NCBI GenBank assembly: GCA_030145945.1
Contig: JASLDK010000163.1
Span: forward strand, 1 to 7,399
DNA: 7,399 nt
Direction: 5' to 3'
DNA from: Nocardioides sp.
Lineage (GTDB): Bacteria; Actinomycetota; Actinomycetes; Propionibacteriales; Nocardioidaceae
The position numbers were made by a program, and so were the translations under genes. The notes below the pieces were generated by a model. It saw nothing but the letters and a program-made list of their open reading frames with translations, did no database searches and had not been told where the DNA came from. Shown here one piece after another: positions 5,787 to 7,399 of this stretch (the stretch's first letter is position 1; each line of letters starts with the position of its first letter).

Positions 5787-7268
5787 TCAGTGCGCCTCCT
5801 CCACCGACCTCGAGTCACTGAGAGTGAGTGCACCCCACCCGGCGAACAGCCCCACGATCGCCGCCGTCACGGCATAGACGACTCGCTCGCCATGGAAGAA
5901 GGAGGCGACCAGGTCCGTGCTCCACGTGCCGGACGGAAGGACGGTCGTGACGAGGACGGCGATCAAGGTGCCGACCAGAGCCGTGCCGATGCTGGTGCCG
6001 ACCTCCTGTGCGGTGTCGTTGAGTGCCGCACCCAGGGAGGTCCTGTTCTCGGGCATCGCGTCGATCAGCGCCACGGCGCAGATCGTCATCACCGTTCGCA
6101 GGCCGATGGTGAAGGTGACCATGAACAGCGCGATGAAGACGTAACCGTGCGCGACGGCCCACGCCATGCCGGCCATCGAGCCGGCCAGGAAGCCGGCACC
6201 GATCAGGCAGGCGATGCGGTGCCCGAAGGTCCGCCCGAGCCATTCAGACAGCGGCGTCGCAACCAGCATCGTGACGATCAGCGGCAGGTTGGCGAGCCCG
6301 GCCCGCATCGGGCTCCATCCGTAGGCGTACTGGAAGTGCAGGATCAGGCCGAACATCACACCTGCCATCGCGACCGAGGTGCCGACCTGGGCGAGGGTGG
6401 CGCCGCGAACGGTCCCGTTGCCGAAGACCCCGAGGTCCAGCATCGGCTCGGGAGTACGCCGTTCGTGCCACACGAAGCCGGCCAGCGCTGCGAGGGCACC
6501 GAGACCGGAGAGCCACGTCGCCGGGGCGGACCACCCGTGATCGACACCGCTGGTCGCGGTGTAGCAGCCCAGGCCGATCATCGCCATGCTCAGCACCGCA
6601 CCCGGGAGGTCGAGGCGGTCATCGGTCAGGCCCGCCGGATCGTCGGCAGACACACCCCACCGCACGCCGAACCAGGCGAGGAGGGCGATCGGGGCATTGA
6701 CGATCAACAACCACTGCCAACCCACGTGGGCGAGCGCGCTCCCACCGAGCAGCGGACCGAGGATGAAGCCGCTCATGCCGACCACGATCATCACCGTCAT
6801 CGCCCGCATCCGCAGCGCCTGGTCCTCGAACAGCCGGAACACCAGCGAGTTCGTGATCGGCGCCATCATCGCCGCGGCGACCCCGAGCGCGGCACGCAAG
6901 GCGATCAACTGACCGGTGGTGTCGACCCACACCACCAGCAGGCTGAGCACCCCGAAGATCGCGAGGCCGACCTGCAGCACCCGGCGGCGCCCCAGTCGGT
7001 CCGCCACCGATCCCGCCGTGAGCAACAGTCCTCCGAAGGTCAGCGAGTAGGCGCCGGTCACCCACTGGAGGGCCGTCGTACCGCCGCCGAGGTCGCGGCC
7101 GATCGTCGGCAGCGCGATCGTCAGCAGCGTGTTGTCGACCATCTCGACGAAGAACGCCAAGCACAGCGCGGTCAGCGGGATCCAGGCAGCGCGCAGCGAC
7201 GTGTAGGTGCGGGCGCGGGCGGCCGGCGCGGCGGCATCGGACGCGTCAGGGGTCTCGGTCAAGGGCAT
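5787..7268 (-). CDS. DHA2-type (EmrB/QacA-like) MFS exporter, 14 TM
   Basis: A 493-residue inner-membrane protein with about 14 hydrophobic helices, the first at about 27-51 and the last about 463-484, preceded by a polar Ala-rich N-terminus. Motifs: VDNTLLTIALPTI in helix 1 (44-56; Asp45 is the family-conserved acid), motif A GSVADRLGRRR (86-96) between helices 2 and 3, the motif-B arginine in RAALGV (125-130), and antiporter motif C GFILGPLLGG (167-176) in helix 5. Such proteins export lipophilic or cationic compounds in exchange for protons; the compound is unknown. ATG at 7268 has no Shine-Dalgarno and follows TAGGTT by 6 nt, so a leaderless transcript is likely. Three 11-bp direct repeats stand just upstream of that promoter and may bind a regulator. 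It is the first gene of a probable exporter/LLM/GPH run and is divergent from a gene starting at 7384. Confidence 0.9.
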   Translation of the reverse strand: MPLTETPDASDAAAPAARARTYTSLRAAWIPLTALCLAFFVEMVDNTLLTIALPTIGRDLGGGTTALQWVTGAYSLTFGGLLLTAGSVADRLGRRRVLQVGLAIFGVLSLLVVWVDTTGQLIALRAALGVAAAMMAPITNSLVFRLFEDQALRMRAMTVMIVVGMSGFILGPLLGGSALAHVGWQWLLIVNAPIALLAWFGVRWGVSADDPAGLTDDRLDLPGAVLSMAMIGLGCYTATSGVDHGWSAPATWLSGLGALAALAGFVWHERRTPEPMLDLGVFGNGTVRGATLAQVGTSVAMAGVMFGLILHFQYAYGWSPMRAGLANLPLIVTMLVATPLSEWLGRTFGHRIACLIGAGFLAGSMAGMAWAVAHGYVFIALFMVTFTIGLRTVMTICAVALIDAMPENRTSLGAALNDTAQEVGTSIGTALVGTLIAVLVTTVLPSGTWSTDLVASFFHGERVVYAVTAAIVGLFAGWGALTLSDSRSVEEAH

Positions 7269-7280
7269 GGCCAGAACCTA
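7269..7280 (-). promoter_or_regulatory. putative -10 element and leaderless start of the DHA2 exporter
   Basis: On the minus strand TAGGTT (7280-7275) fits TAnnnT and is followed by 6 nt and the ATG at 7268. The -35 region does not match the consensus; instead the 11-bp direct repeats occupy it, which would suit an activator-dependent promoter or a repressor-blocked one. Confidence 0.55.
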
Positions 7281-7291
7281 GGATCATCCGC

Positions 7292-7324
7292 CTTCAGCCG
7301 GCCTTCACGCCGGTTTCAGCATCG
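7292..7324. repeat. three 11-bp tandem direct repeats upstream of the exporter promoter
   Basis: Units are CTTCAGCCGGC (7292-7302), CTTCACGCCGG (7303-7313) and TTTCAGCATCG (7314-7324), sharing the core yTTCAsss at exact 11-bp steps. A fixed 11-bp direct-repeat period is the usual site form for OmpR/PhoB-family response regulators, for example the GTTCACC-type PHO box of Streptomyces. The array begins 12 bp upstream of the exporter -10 and covers its -35 zone. The binding protein is not identifiable here. Confidence 0.5.
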
Positions 7325-7343
7325 GACACCGTGCAGCGCCGGA

Positions 7344-7359
7344 CCGGGTGAAGACCCGG
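7344..7359. promoter_or_regulatory. inverted repeat at the -35 zone of the rightward gene
   Basis: CCGGGT-GAAG-ACCCGG has perfect 6-bp arms and a 4-nt centre. It spans -40 to -25 relative to the presumed leaderless start at 7384, so it could be an operator for that gene. It is not followed by a T-run and lies upstream of the gene, so it is not read as a terminator. Confidence 0.4.
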
Positions 7360-7371
7360 GAGACACGGCCT

Positions 7372-7383
7372 TAGGCTGGGGAC
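7372..7383 (+). promoter_or_regulatory. putative -10 element and leaderless start of the rightward gene
   Basis: TAGGCT (7372-7377) fits TAnnnT and is followed by 6 nt and the GTG at 7384. A partial -35 match, GTGAAG (7348-7353), lies 18 bp upstream. The layout is the same as for the exporter on the other strand. Confidence 0.45.
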
Positions 7384-7399
7384 GTGCTCTACGAAGCCC
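7384..7399 (+). CDS. start of a divergently transcribed gene, cut by window edge
   Basis: Only GTG-CTC-TAC-GAA-GCC (M/V-L-Y-E-A) and one further base are visible, so the product cannot be recognised. The call rests on promoter geometry: a TAnnnT hexamer exactly 6 nt upstream, plus the need for something to be divergent from the exporter across the 115-bp gap. It may be a regulator of the exporter, but nothing in these codons shows it. Confidence 0.4.

Noticed and set aside
7298..7313. CCGGC/GCCGG inverted repeat inside the exporter promoter region
   Set aside because: It arises from overlap of the 11-bp direct repeats, whose regular period explains more of the sequence than a 5-bp GC stem does.

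Overview
The window is high-GC DNA coding on both strands with hardly any intergenic space. The gene families are an LLM-type flavin/F420 oxidoreductase, an intracellular LIP-type lipase, a tandem Lrp/AsnC regulator and two MFS transporters. Several start codons appear to have no leader. Together this points to an actinobacterium, with Nocardioides or another Propionibacteriales member as a guess from gene content only. I saw no RNA genes, insertion sequences, CRISPR array or integration scars. It reads as an ordinary chromosomal accessory-metabolism region.

Layout, left to right. (1) Positions 1-1004, minus strand: an alpha/beta hydrolase of the secretory-lipase (LIP) family without a signal peptide, cut by the left edge before its catalytic His. 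(2) 1001-2458, minus: an M28-like metallopeptidase with a PA-like insert. It overlaps the lipase start by 4 bp (GTGA), so the two form one translationally coupled unit. (3) 2459-2545: an 87-bp divergent promoter region with two short inverted repeats. (4) 2546-3583, plus: a 345-residue regulator made of two Lrp/AsnC units in tandem. (5) 3498-4820, minus: a GPH-type (MFS_2) transporter whose 3' end overlaps the regulator's 3' end by 86 bp. (6) 4872-5768, minus: an LLM oxidoreductase. (7) 5787-7268, minus: a 14-TM DHA2-type MFS exporter. (8) 7269-7383: a 115-bp divergent promoter region with three 11-bp direct repeats and one inverted repeat. (9) From 7384, plus: the first codons of a further gene.

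Working model (inference). Genes 7, 6 and 5 read leftward in series with gaps of 18 and 51 bp, giving an export/oxidoreductase/uptake-type set, with a possible extra promoter before gene 5. The divergent tandem AsnC regulator probably controls itself and the M28-like/lipase pair, which could hydrolyse an amide or ester compound inside the cell. No substrate can be named from sequence.

Most notable points. The M28-like protein keeps the fold signatures, but most canonical metal and catalytic positions are changed (Asp to Glu, Glu-Glu to His-Phe, terminal His to Tyr). The GPH transporter has Asn where MelB has its second cation-coupling Asp. The exporter promoter carries an 11-bp-period repeat typical of OmpR/PhoB-family binding. 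Four starts (three well supported, one weaker) sit 6-7 nt after a TAnnnT hexamer with no Shine-Dalgarno, and a fifth has a weaker version, as expected of leaderless mRNAs.
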